From the NCBI GenBank assembly GCA_038237435.1, contig JBBRYT010000012.1, forward strand, positions 1-64,000: a stretch of DNA of 64,000 nt, in the 5' to 3' direction. A model generated the notes under the pieces. It worked only from the letters and a program-made list of their open reading frames with translations. It made no database searches and was not told the DNA's origin. Below are positions 8,656 to 16,923 of the stretch, in pieces. The translations under genes were made by a program, and so were the position numbers. How positions within the stretch are numbered: the stretch's first letter is position 1; every line of letters begins with the position of its first letter. Source of the stretch: JACCTI01 sp038237435 (lineage in GTDB: Bacteria > Verrucomicrobiota > Verrucomicrobiia > Chthoniobacterales > UBA10450).

Positions 8656-8674
8656 CTCGTAAGCGGCTTACGAT
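8656..8674. repeat. 19-bp palindromic repeat, copy 13
   Basis: One mismatch at the first base. It lies in the rnhA upstream region, about 50 bp before the start codon, and is the only recognisable element in the 295 bp between rnhA and the next gene. Confidence 0.9.
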
Positions 8675-8900
8675 GCAAATGAAAAGGAAATGTTGTCCTT
8701 CAATGGCGAGGGCGATACCGCGGTGGACCGCAAGACGTGTTGCTATCCATCCCATTTCGGCGGGCAATCTCACAGGCGGCCGCAACAAGAAGAGACATGA
8801 GTAGGATAAGAAACGTCGCTTCCGCAAGTCCGTTGCCACCGTCCGGCGAGACATTGAGCATCTTCTCGATGAATTCCATAAATTACTCCTGGTTAACTCA

Positions 8901-10583
8901 TCAAGATTGCACCTTTCTTGGGCGCACTTTCATAGCCACGCCTTTGCCACCTGCCAAATTATCGATTTCGTGCTGCAGCAATTTCACGCTCGACTTTAAT
9001 GCTGCCAGGCGAAGCTTGTCTAGTCGCTCGCTTCGGTCGCTCGAGGCGTCTTCGGCCGTAGCCAGTGCCTTTAATACTTTGATCAGCGGCGATCTTGGTG
9101 GCAGCCGTACAATCTTACCTCCAATTATGAGGTAACCTCCACCATCGACCGCAATGCCTCCGAATATCTGTGCCACTAATTCCGGAAGCCTCGGTTGGGT
9201 AATATTTTTTGTCCTTACGACATCGCTGAACAGTTCTTGGACGCCCGTTCGCGTATCCGTCCACAATAGCGCGAAGTCTTCCTCACTTGCATCCAGACCA
9301 AAATACTCTCCAATAAAGTGGACATTTGGATCGCCGTGCACTAACGGCGCATTAATTAAAGGATCCCATGGTTGGTCAGTGACGGTAACAAAGGTCGGAA
9401 AAGTTGCTCCGTCGTCCCAAGAGGCTGCCAATTGGACTCGGATGAGATATCGCACTGGCTCCGGACCAAAAGTGTAGAAGGCGCAACCAATGATTCCCGT
9501 TTGGGTCGCGATAATCTGAGGATGGAAACAATGTGTGTCGCCGTAGGAAACCTGTGGTAGCAGCGGCTGGCCTGAGGGTGGTCCTTCCCATGTCACGCCG
9601 TTATCGATCGACCGCCGATAATAAATCCGGCTACGTCCCTCGCGCATGTCGGCCCAGGCGACTATCAACACTTTGTTCGAGGTTGCACAGTCAGTCACTA
9701 GGGTTATGACGCGAAACTTGCCGAAATCGAAGTGAGGCCAACCATCGGTCGCCGGCAGATTGCCGCGCAGGCTCCTTATTCCACTCACCGCTGTCGCCAG
9801 TGTAGCAAAGCTGTTCCCACCGTCCGAGGAGCGAAGATAATTGATTTCGCCCGTACCATCGTTATGCCAAAGGATATGCAGAGTCCCGTCGCTAGACACC
9901 GACAATTCGGGCGCGAAGGAGCTAGATACTAAGGTGCTGCCAGATGGATCGTTGCCCTTGCCTTTCCAGCTGTTTCCGTGATCAGTCGAGCGAGCAAACC
10001 TGAGTGGCGACGAGGCCCCCCAAGATACATAAATATGGCCATAGTAGGGACTCAACGGGTTGTTGTCGCACACCACCCACTGTTTGTCGTCGCTTGTGTC
10101 GGTTGTAAGTGGAATCGAGTTTTCCCAAGTGGCCCCACCGTTTGTCGATCGGAAAACAACCATGCCCATTCCCGTCAGGTCTCCTGAGGTTCCGATCTTA
10201 TCGCGATGGAAGGTCAGCGGTTCGCCGACCAGAAACGCATTCCCAAAATGATCGAATGCAATTGCGGGATCGGTCATACCATCCCAGTTCTGGTGCATCG
10301 GGAGCTCGGTTTCGTGCCAAGTTACGCCTGCATCGAAAGTGTAAATGACGCCAAGGCGGAAAAGATAAACAGCGGGATCGATGAACTTCTTGGAAGCCCC
10401 GATCATGTTATCCGGATTCCTGGGATTGATCGCGATCACAGACTCGCTCCTAGATTGGACGGGATTGCTAAAGGTTGCTCGCCTATTACCGGTCGGAAAC
10501 AAACCGGATTGGACATTGAAAAGGGCATAGCGATTGAAGACCGAGAGAATCTCGGATCTGATTGCATCAAACTCGGAGGGCAT
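8901..10583 (-). CDS. sialidase-like (BNR/Asp-box) beta-propeller protein
   Basis: A 560-residue protein with at least five Asp-box motifs (S-x-D-x-G-x-T-W type): TFDAGVTW, STNGGATW, STDHGNSW, SSDGGNSF, SIDNGVTW and SWDDGATF. These mark blades of a six-bladed sialidase fold. No signal peptide is seen at the N terminus (MPSEFDAIRSE). The catalytic Arg triad of true sialidases was not identified, so exo-sialidase activity is not claimed. The last ~60 residues are helical and charged. AAGGA lies a short distance before the ATG. It is likely monocistronic. Confidence 0.8.
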   Translation of the reverse strand: MPSEFDAIRSEILSVFNRYALFNVQSGLFPTGNRRATFSNPVQSRSESVIAINPRNPDNMIGASKKFIDPAVYLFRLGVIYTFDAGVTWHETELPMHQNWDGMTDPAIAFDHFGNAFLVGEPLTFHRDKIGTSGDLTGMGMVVFRSTNGGATWENSIPLTTDTSDDKQWVVCDNNPLSPYYGHIYVSWGASSPLRFARSTDHGNSWKGKGNDPSGSTLVSSSFAPELSVSSDGTLHILWHNDGTGEINYLRSSDGGNSFATLATAVSGIRSLRGNLPATDGWPHFDFGKFRVITLVTDCATSNKVLIVAWADMREGRSRIYYRRSIDNGVTWEGPPSGQPLLPQVSYGDTHCFHPQIIATQTGIIGCAFYTFGPEPVRYLIRVQLAASWDDGATFPTFVTVTDQPWDPLINAPLVHGDPNVHFIGEYFGLDASEEDFALLWTDTRTGVQELFSDVVRTKNITQPRLPELVAQIFGGIAVDGGGYLIIGGKIVRLPPRSPLIKVLKALATAEDASSDRSERLDKLRLAALKSSVKLLQHEIDNLAGGKGVAMKVRPRKVQS

Positions 10584-11043
10584 AGCTTATTCCTTTTCTT
10601 TTTCTAACATTCTAGGCCTCTTTTTGGCAGAGGCAGATTTTGGGCTCAAGAAAAATCCTCCGAAGCGGTTAATTCCCAGTGGATTAAAATGCGCTTATAG
10701 CTCATGCGCACGGAGGCGTGTCGCGTGGCGAAGCCCTGCTAAGGTACCCAACCCCTTGTCATTCTCGCCCAAGAAGACGATTTACTTGCTAGGGCGAAAA
10801 AGATCTCTGTATTACAGGTCCGTAAACCCTCTTCTGCGTTTTGTGTCCTGGATCTCTTTCTGAATACAGAACGCTGCCAACATCCGTAGCGTAAGCGGCT
10901 TACGATATACGGATTTCTGCGCTTATATCCCGAAGGCCTGTTGTGGCAGCCGGAACTTTAATGCTTAAAGTATTCAAGTTCTGATGGTGCCTGATAGTAG
11001 CTGTAACTAGAGCGCGAGGCTGACCGACGCTGCGTGCTGGCAA
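10584..11043. other. intergenic region with one palindrome copy
   Basis: No gene is supported here; the plus-strand frame reaching 10863 is in the shadow of the propeller gene start and shows no homology. The only distinct element is palindrome copy 14. Confidence 0.6.
10888..10906. repeat. 19-bp palindromic repeat, copy 14
   Basis: AGCGTAAGCGGCTTACGAT, one mismatch. It is isolated from the main cluster by 2.2 kb and is flanked by an additional inverted pair (ATCCGTA before, TACGGAT after), giving a longer interrupted dyad from 10882 to 10914. Confidence 0.9.
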
Positions 11044-11217
11044 CTACCAGTGAAGCAATAGGCAAGCTATGATCGCAACGACCAGAGCCAGAACGTGCTC
11101 GATCGTCGCCACAACGGAACCGAAATGCGCCGGCTGATACGCTGTCGCGACCAGGCTGATCGCGACCCACAGGAGCGCTCCTGCGATGATTGCTTTAAGC
11201 CACCCGCCGCTGTTCAT
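11044..11217 (-). CDS. small two-helix membrane protein, hypothetical
   Basis: A 57-residue reading frame, MNSGGWLKAIIAGALLWVAI..., ending in CLLLHW. Two hydrophobic segments (about residues 8-26 and 39-56) are separated by a short polar turn (YQPAHFGS). No family is recognised and no clear ribosome binding site precedes the ATG. The hydrophobic pattern and the absence of other coding frames here argue for a real gene, but this is modest evidence. Confidence 0.45.
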   Translation of the reverse strand: MNSGGWLKAIIAGALLWVAISLVATAYQPAHFGSVVATIEHVLALVVAIIACLLLHW

Positions 11218-11316
11218 GTTGCCGGAAAGGAGCAGTTATTCGCGGATTGCGCAAGCATTCAGGCAGCTTCTCGCGTCGGTTACCGATCTCGTGTAGATCG
11301 TGAGTAGACAAAGTTG

Positions 11317-12342
11317 ATGAAAGCGCTCGTTTCGCAAGACCATCATAGTTTCGTGCAGGATCTTCCACGGCCTTCGCTGACTGGGGGCGATGTTCTTCTG
11401 CGGGTTACTGCCTGCGGGGTCTGCTTTTCGGATGTGCATAAGATTCGATTCCGCTCGTTGAAGACGCCGGTGGTGTTAGGTCATGAGGTTACCGGAACGG
11501 TGGCGGAGTCGCGAAGTAGTTACTTCAAGACCGGCGAGCGTGTGGTGGTGGCGCATCATGTGCCGTGTCTTCGTTGTCATTACTGTAACCATGGAAACAT
11601 TTCGATGTGCGCTCAGTTCAAAGAAACGAATCTCGATCCAGGTGGGTTTGCCGAATTTGTGCGCGTGCCGTCTGAGCATGTGGAGAGCGTGGCCTTTCGA
11701 ATTCCAGATGCGCTGAGTGACGCGGAAGCTTCTTTCATGGAACCTTTGGGTTGCTGCGTACGCGCCGTGAAGCGGGTCGGCATTCAAGCATCCGATGTCA
11801 TCGTCGTTGTAGGTTTGGGCTCGATAGGTCTGTTGCTGATGCAGTTGATTCAACACGCCGGTGCCAGGTGCATCGGCCTCGATCTCGATCCTGCTCGTCG
11901 CCAGTTAGCAGACTCGTTAGGTATAACCGCAACCTTTGCTGGCTCGGAGCCGGGCTTTAAAGAAGCTCTCGCTCAAGCGACAGACCGTCGTGGCGCTGAT
12001 GCGGTATTCTTAACTGCGGGAAATCCTTCGCTTGTTCCGGAGATGTTATCGTGGGTGCGCGCGGGCGGAACATGTCTCGTCTTCGCCAGCTTTCATCCCG
12101 AGTCCGATGTCACGCTCGATTGGAATCAACTTTACTATCGCGAACTCAACATCATTACTTCCTACTCCGCGTCGCCCGATGACCTGCGAGATGCGCTTCA
12201 ATTACTCGCGGATGGGTCTATTCATGTAACTCCGATGACCGGCCACACCTTTCCGCTAGGGAAATTCGATGAAGCTCTCGCCGCGATCGAAAGCCGCGCG
12301 ATTCTTAAGGCGATCCTGACTCCAGGTGCAACTGATCGATGA
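11317..12342 (+). CDS. zinc-dependent medium-chain alcohol dehydrogenase
   Basis: A 341-residue MDR-family NAD(P)-dependent dehydrogenase. Catalytic zinc ligands are suggested by CGVCFSD (Cys ~37) and GHEVTG (His/Glu ~57), and the structural zinc by the four-Cys loop PCLRCHYCNHGNISMC. The Rossmann nucleotide-binding motif is VGLGSIG near 170. An acidic residue at the end of the second strand (GLDLDPAR) favours NAD over NADP. ATG at 11317 is preferred to the TTG one codon upstream. The next gene, a divergent paralogue, starts 17 bp downstream, so the pair probably form an operon acting in one pathway. Substrate unknown (sugar alcohols are typical). Confidence 0.88.
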   Translation: MKALVSQDHHSFVQDLPRPSLTGGDVLLRVTACGVCFSDVHKIRFRSLKTPVVLGHEVTGTVAESRSSYFKTGERVVVAHHVPCLRCHYCNHGNISMCAQFKETNLDPGGFAEFVRVPSEHVESVAFRIPDALSDAEASFMEPLGCCVRAVKRVGIQASDVIVVVGLGSIGLLLMQLIQHAGARCIGLDLDPARRQLADSLGITATFAGSEPGFKEALAQATDRRGADAVFLTAGNPSLVPEMLSWVRAGGTCLVFASFHPESDVTLDWNQLYYRELNIITSYSASPDDLRDALQLLADGSIHVTPMTGHTFPLGKFDEALAAIESRAILKAILTPGATDR

Positions 12343-12358
12343 ACCTGCGAACTGAAGC

Positions 12359-13429
12359 ATGAGCGCTAGCCGTAATGCCTCGATGCGAGCAGTGCTCTTC
12401 TATGGGCCTGGCGATTTGCGGCTTGAACAAACGCCGGTGCCAGTGGCCGGACCGGGCGAAGTCGTCGTAAAGATAAACACCGCGCTGACGTGCGGAACCG
12501 ACTTCAAAGCATATCGGCAAGGCCATCCCGTTTTGCTGGCACACACGCCATCGCCATTCGGACACGAGATGGCAGGCACGATCAGCGAGGTCGGTGCGGG
12601 AGTGACCTGGCTGCGCGGAGGCCAGCGAGTCGTCGTCCTGAACTCTGCGCCGTGCGACAATTGTTTCTACTGCGCACAAGGCACACCGGAACTCTGCGAG
12701 CATCTTCACCTGCTCAACGGCGCCTATGCCGAATACATAGCCGTCCCGCCTCACATCACCCGGCACAACGTTCGTCTCTTGCCGGACCACGTGAGTTTCG
12801 CCGAGGCCGCGCTGGCCGAGCCGTTCGCGTGCGCCCTGCATGCGGTCGATAAGATGCAGCTGAAACCGGGCGAAACCATTGCCGTGATCGGCACCGGTAA
12901 CATGGCGCGGCTCCTCATTTGCGCACTCAAAGCCGAAGGCGCGCGCGTCCTCGTTCTGGGGCGAAACGCGGAGCGGCTTCAGCTTGCCACCGCCGCGGGC
13001 GCCGACGAAGCGATCGATCTTACCCGCGAACCAGACGGAGTCGCCGCCGTGCGTCGACGGACTGCGGGCGAGCGCGGCGCCGATGGAGTTATCGAGGCAG
13101 TCGGTAAACCCGAGACCTGGGCGCTAAGTGTAGGTATGACGCGGAAGGGCGGCAGGGTTTGCCTCTTTGGTGGTTGTGCTGCCGGATCGAAAGCAGAGAT
13201 CGACACCCACCGAATTCATTACGACGAGATCACGTTCTTCGGCATTTTTCATCATCGCCCCGCATACGTGCGGCAAGCGCTCGAGCTCCTTAGTCAAGCC
13301 GCAGTACAGCCGGCGTTGCTGATCGATCGCGAGATATCACTAGAGGATCTTGTGCAGTTCTTCGCGGCAAACCGGGAGGCCAACGCCCTCAAAGCGGCGG
13401 TGATTATGCAGAGGCGCGCAGGCGCGTAG
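12359..13429 (+). CDS. zinc-dependent alcohol dehydrogenase, second of pair
   Basis: A 356-residue MDR enzyme. CGTDFKAY and GHEMAGT hold the catalytic zinc ligands; the structural zinc loop is PCDNCFYCAQGTPELC. The cofactor motif is IGTGNMA near 180, with LGRNAER after strand two, where an Arg rather than an acidic residue may favour NADP. That contrast with the preceding gene suggests opposite redox roles in one pathway, which is inference. The first eight residues could be trimmed by starting at the second ATG (MRAVLFYG). Confidence 0.88.
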   Translation: MSASRNASMRAVLFYGPGDLRLEQTPVPVAGPGEVVVKINTALTCGTDFKAYRQGHPVLLAHTPSPFGHEMAGTISEVGAGVTWLRGGQRVVVLNSAPCDNCFYCAQGTPELCEHLHLLNGAYAEYIAVPPHITRHNVRLLPDHVSFAEAALAEPFACALHAVDKMQLKPGETIAVIGTGNMARLLICALKAEGARVLVLGRNAERLQLATAAGADEAIDLTREPDGVAAVRRRTAGERGADGVIEAVGKPETWALSVGMTRKGGRVCLFGGCAAGSKAEIDTHRIHYDEITFFGIFHHRPAYVRQALELLSQAAVQPALLIDREISLEDLVQFFAANREANALKAAVIMQRRAGA

Positions 13430-13511
13430 TTCGTCGATCAGTCTTGAAGATCTTAGCTAGCAAGTCGTCCTTCCGCTTTGAGTGCTTGGCTCCTTGTTAT
13501 CGACCCGCGTA

Positions 13512-13533
13512 GGTGTATCATTTTTGATACACC
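13512..13533. promoter_or_regulatory. operator-like inverted repeat, downstream copy
   Basis: Core TGTATCATTTTTGATACA, extended here to perfect 9-bp arms (GGTGTATCA / TGATACACC). It matches the operator ahead of the antitoxin gene at 14042-14059. Read on the minus strand both copies are followed by ACAAGGAGCCA. No intact gene follows this copy, so it looks like the promoter remnant of a lost second toxin-antitoxin unit. The 13430-13689 stretch holds nothing else recognisable. Confidence 0.7.
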
Positions 13534-13689
13534 GAAGCTTGAAAGGCTTTGATTTTAATGCGACGCGGGGGAAGCGAAGTTTTGCCATAACGTTTTCCTT
13601 CGAGGAACAATTCGCTCCCTCGAACAGCTGTATGACTTGCGTCGAAATCTCAAACGACACCCGGCCGGAGCGCGACGTTTCACGGCTGG

Positions 13690-14001
13690 TTATGCGGGGA
13701 CAAATTCGACCTTCACTTTGTATCCCAGCGACCGCGCGGCGCGATTTAACGTCGCAAGCGTGACCGAGGTATTTTCCGGGTCGAGCAAACGGTGGATCGC
13801 AGCTCGGGAAGTGCGCATTCTGGCGGCAAGGTTGCTTTTGTTCAGATCCTTATCCTTCATTGCATCACTGACGGTACCAGCCAGCGAGCGCTTGAGCGCG
13901 GCCGCGTGCGCTTTTTCGCACAGCCCTTCTTTTCGAGAGAAGGGCTCAAGACTCAGTCTGTGATGTTTGTTCTTACTTCGTGCTCTTTTTGACGCAGGCA
14001 T
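13690..14001 (-). CDS. XRE-family antitoxin-like regulator (orphan)
   Basis: A 103-residue protein with a helix-turn-helix at ~50-80 (LNKSNLAARMRTSRAAIHRLLDP) and the tail ENTSVTLATLNRAARSLG typical of HigA-like antitoxins. Such antitoxins bind palindromes at their own promoter, and a palindrome lies 40 bp upstream (14042-14059). There is no room for a toxin: surE ends 98 bp upstream and no RelE/HigB homologue lies downstream. It is therefore an orphan antitoxin or regulator. ATG at 14001 is chosen because it follows a purine-rich AGAAGAAG and begins the conserved region. Confidence 0.75.
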   Translation of the reverse strand: MPASKRARSKNKHHRLSLEPFSRKEGLCEKAHAAALKRSLAGTVSDAMKDKDLNKSNLAARMRTSRAAIHRLLDPENTSVTLATLNRAARSLGYKVKVEFVPA

Positions 14002-14041
14002 CTTGTCTTCTTCTGCAAAAAACTTATGGCTCCTTGTCAGA

Positions 14042-14059
14042 TGTATCATTTTTGATACA
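14042..14059. promoter_or_regulatory. operator-like inverted repeat before the antitoxin gene
   Basis: TGTATCATTTTTGATACA, 7-bp arms with a TTTT centre, located 40 bp before the antitoxin start. Position and symmetry suggest autorepression by the XRE protein. Confidence 0.7.
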
Positions 14060-14099
14060 CTCGACAAGCCACAATTTGACGTAGTTAAGCGGGGCAAGC

Positions 14100-14789
14100 T
14101 TAGAGAATCCGCACGATCGTGACGGCGATGCGACCGCCGAAGCAAACATCCACGTCGGCTCCCGGTGTGCGATGGCGAAGGTTGTAATCACCCGCGTGGT
14201 AAAGGCCGGTCTCTTCTTCGTGTCGATAGTTTAAGGGCAGCGGGTTTGGATCGAGTGGACACCAGACGACCTCCGGATCGGAAGCATCGAGTGGTAGCAG
14301 AGGCAGGTTCACGTTATAGAAAAGGCCGGGCTCGATCGGCCTAACGAGTAGTTCGCCCAGCACCGGTGCGACCCAACGCGCGGCGCGTTCCCAATCGAAC
14401 TCGATACCTGTCTTACGATAATGTGAAAAGGCGATGCCCGGCCAGCCGTGCAGAACGGCTTCGCGAACAGCCGCGACGGTGCCGGAATAATAGACGTCGG
14501 CGCCCAGGTTCGCGCCGTGATTGATGCCGCTGAAGACCCACTTTGCGTCTGGCACGACGTGCAACAAGCCGAGACGCGTGCAGTCGGCGGGTGTGCCGTG
14601 AATGGCGAAACGTTTTTCGCCGCGCGGCTCGATGCGCACCCCTTCGTGCCAGGTTACGGCGTGGCTGACGCCTGATTGCGGTCCGGCAGGCGCAACAACG
14701 ATCGGATCACCGAACGCGCTCGCGGCCTTGGTCAACGCTGCGAGGCCAGGAGCGTCAATACTATCGTCATTCGTGAGAAGAAACTTCAT
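14100..14789 (-). CDS. surE: 5'/3'-nucleotidase SurE
   Basis: A 229-residue SurE phosphatase that removes phosphate from nucleoside monophosphates and helps stationary-phase survival. The signatures are LLTNDDS at 4-10 (metal Asp pair), AGPQSGVSHA, GTPADC near 66, and SGINHGANLG near 87 with YSGTVAAVREA. It is 31 bp downstream of the ATP-grasp gene on the same strand, so it is probably the third gene of that operon. Confidence 0.94.
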   Translation of the reverse strand: MKFLLTNDDSIDAPGLAALTKAASAFGDPIVVAPAGPQSGVSHAVTWHEGVRIEPRGEKRFAIHGTPADCTRLGLLHVVPDAKWVFSGINHGANLGADVYYSGTVAAVREAVLHGWPGIAFSHYRKTGIEFDWERAARWVAPVLGELLVRPIEPGLFYNVNLPLLPLDASDPEVVWCPLDPNPLPLNYRHEEETGLYHAGDYNLRHRTPGADVDVCFGGRIAVTIVRIL

Positions 14790-14820
14790 CGGAAGGCGAA
14801 ACGTTTCGCGCAGCTAACGC

Positions 14821-15837
14821 CTAACCTCGCGGCGTCTTGATCCCCAGCCGAATGATCTTGTCGATCAATTGCGGGTACGTCATGCCGGCTTTGGCGGCGG
14901 AGTGCGCAAAGTCTTCGTCCTCAGCCAGAATCGGATTCGGGTTTGCTTCTATAAAATAGAGTTCGTTGTTGGTGGTGAGACGCAAATCGATGCGCGCGTA
15001 GCCTTCTATCGTGAGAAGGCTGTAAATGCGCCGGCATGTTTGTTCGATATGCCTAACGAGTGCTGGATCAAGTTCGGCGTCCTGGTTCTGCAACCCCCAG
15101 CGCTTACGATATTCCTCGTCCCACTTCGCTTTATAGGTGGCGATCTTCGGTTCGTTCGGCGGAACTTCGCGGAAGATCAGCTCGCGGATCGGTAAGACGG
15201 TGGGCCGAAGATTTCCCATCAAGCTGACGTAAAGTTCGCGACCTTCGATGTATTCCTCTGCGATCACATCGGCGTCATGGCTCTCATGAATAAAGGCGAC
15301 GCGCTCTTTGAATTGTTCGTCCGTCTCGACAAAAGAGGCCTGCGAAATCCCGTAGGACGCTTCTTCTTTTACCGGCTTGACCAGGAGCGGAAACTTCGGC
15401 CGCTTCAAGCGCGCGATACGTTGGCCGCGGGGGATCACGACAAAATTCGGCACGTGGATCTGGTGATAGCCGAGGATTTTTTTCGAGATGCCTTTGTGTT
15501 TGCAAAGGACGAGTCCGGTCGCTCCGCAACCGGTAAACGGCACGCCTTGCATCTCCAGAAGTGAAACGATGTTCTGATCGAAGCCGCGATTGTTCTTGAA
15601 TTGGTCGGCGAGATTGAAAATCACATCGGGCGCGAAGGTCTCCATTTTCTGCCGCAGCATGTCGAGATCATCGAAGATGGCGAGATGCTCTGCGGTGTGG
15701 CCGAGGACACCGAGCGCGGCGAAGACGTCTTTCTCCGTCTTCCAATCCGGCGTCTGCATCTCCTTACTGAAGTCCTGATCGATTTTCGTCGGCCGGATCG
15801 CGTCGAAGAGTGCGAGGACTTTGAGTTTCTTTTTCAC
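14821..15837 (-). CDS. ATP-grasp ligase related to D-Ala-D-Ala ligase
   Basis: A 338-residue ATP-grasp protein. ATP-binding features include FPLLVKPVKEEASYGIS near 150-166, the EEYIEGRELYVSL strand near 194, and the metal-binding end YARIDLRL...LYFIEANPNP near 280-297. The N-terminal part resembles the D-Ala-D-Ala ligase lead domain (GVPFTGCGATGLVLCKHKGISK). Such enzymes join a carboxylate to an amine via acyl-phosphate. True Ddl identity is doubtful because no mur/fts genes are near. The zinc peptidase gene ends 1 bp upstream, so the two are almost certainly co-translated. Confidence 0.85.
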   Translation of the reverse strand: MKKKLKVLALFDAIRPTKIDQDFSKEMQTPDWKTEKDVFAALGVLGHTAEHLAIFDDLDMLRQKMETFAPDVIFNLADQFKNNRGFDQNIVSLLEMQGVPFTGCGATGLVLCKHKGISKKILGYHQIHVPNFVVIPRGQRIARLKRPKFPLLVKPVKEEASYGISQASFVETDEQFKERVAFIHESHDADVIAEEYIEGRELYVSLMGNLRPTVLPIRELIFREVPPNEPKIATYKAKWDEEYRKRWGLQNQDAELDPALVRHIEQTCRRIYSLLTIEGYARIDLRLTTNNELYFIEANPNPILAEDEDFAHSAAKAGMTYPQLIDKIIRLGIKTPRG

Positions 15838-15838
15838 G

Positions 15839-16846
15839 TTACTTAGTGCGTTTGAATTTGCCGGTGAAGAGATAATTCATCACCAGCGTGGTGATGAAAG
15901 AAGTAACGCGGAAATCCTGCTGCGGATCATCGTTTAAGACATGGAGATCCAGTTGGTCGCAGCGGTCGATCAAGCGCGTGAGTAGTTTGTTCACGCGAAA
16001 CTTTTTTTCATTCGTCCACTGACAGACGGAATTCATTAGTCTCCGACGCCGCAAACGCAGATACCTGCTCGCGGTAATTCCAGTTGGCGCGGAGAAGAGT
16101 TCTCGCAGATCTGCATCGTAAAAATCGGGATAGGTGTCTTCGTAGAGTTTCCGTTTTCGCGCGTAGTAGGTCTTGAGCTTTAGGTTCAGGCAATCGTAGT
16201 CGGCCGCGCGAAATTCCGGCATATGGAGCGGTGGCTTTCCGGCGAGCGATCGCATCAGTTGATCGACGTATTCAAGTTTTTCCACCGCCTTCCAACCGGC
16301 ATAACGCGCGCGCCAGTCTAAATCCGGCGTTAGCCAGACCGCGAAGGTCTCGGCGAAATCTTCATCGGGATGACTCTGCGCGTACCAGTCGTCCAGGTGC
16401 ACCACATAACTGCGGCTGAACGGCTGTGGATGATAAACATCGGGCGTTTGCTCGCGCGAAGTGCGTCCGAACAACTGCTGCCATTTTTTCTTTCGCGGCA
16501 AGTAGTAGGCATAACTGTAGGCATGCGCTGCTTCATGCCGGATAAGTTTCATGAACCACTCTTTTGTTCCTCCCTCCACTTCCAGCATCATCGTCTTCTC
16601 GAGCGCGCGCAGCCGATCGTGCACCAGAAAAAACGGTGCGAAGATAGCGGGGATCCCGACCGGTACGAACCACTCATCGCCGATGTGACACGACGGATGA
16701 AACACGAGACCCTCAGCGGAGAGCTCATCGTAAAGTTGCCTAACGAGTGGTTCAATGGCGGTTCCTTCGAGGCGCAAACCGAGTTTGGAGATGCGCCGTT
16801 CGAGCAATTCCGCGTCGCTCAGAGATGTCCAATCGGCCACTTCCAT
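15839..16846 (-). CDS. putative zinc-binding metallopeptidase
   Basis: A 335-residue protein with the zincin motif RHEAAHAYSYAY at ~103-114 (HExxH plus downstream residues) and a likely third ligand in HPDEDFAETFAVW near 160, the layout of the Peptidase_Mx-type putative metallopeptidases. No signal peptide or membrane segment is seen, so it is probably cytoplasmic. It heads an operon with the ATP-grasp ligase and surE; a peptidase with a peptide-bond-type ligase suggests synthesis and trimming of a small amide-linked compound, which is inference. Confidence 0.8.
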   Translation of the reverse strand: MEVADWTSLSDAELLERRISKLGLRLEGTAIEPLVRQLYDELSAEGLVFHPSCHIGDEWFVPVGIPAIFAPFFLVHDRLRALEKTMMLEVEGGTKEWFMKLIRHEAAHAYSYAYYLPRKKKWQQLFGRTSREQTPDVYHPQPFSRSYVVHLDDWYAQSHPDEDFAETFAVWLTPDLDWRARYAGWKAVEKLEYVDQLMRSLAGKPPLHMPEFRAADYDCLNLKLKTYYARKRKLYEDTYPDFYDADLRELFSAPTGITASRYLRLRRRRLMNSVCQWTNEKKFRVNKLLTRLIDRCDQLDLHVLNDDPQQDFRVTSFITTLVMNYLFTGKFKRTK

Positions 16847-16923
16847 TCGCGCACGGTATCAGCGCGCGGGCTACTGTCACGCCTGCGTCGTTCTAGCACT
16901 CGTTAGGCGGCAGCGCGGTCGCT

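Noticed and set aside
6132..8674. CRISPR array made of the 19-bp repeats
   Set aside because: Spacers range from 21 to several hundred bp, some hold gene fragments, the repeat is a full palindrome, and no cas genes are present.
8901..10583. True exo-sialidase
   Set aside because: Asp boxes are present, but no signal peptide or catalytic Arg triad could be identified.
13457..13660. 67-residue frame as the missing toxin
   Set aside because: It contains the operator repeat within its coding sequence and shows no RelE/HigB features.
14821..15837. ddl, D-Ala-D-Ala ligase of cell-wall synthesis
   Set aside because: Only fold-level similarity; the genomic context is a zinc peptidase and surE, not mur/fts genes.
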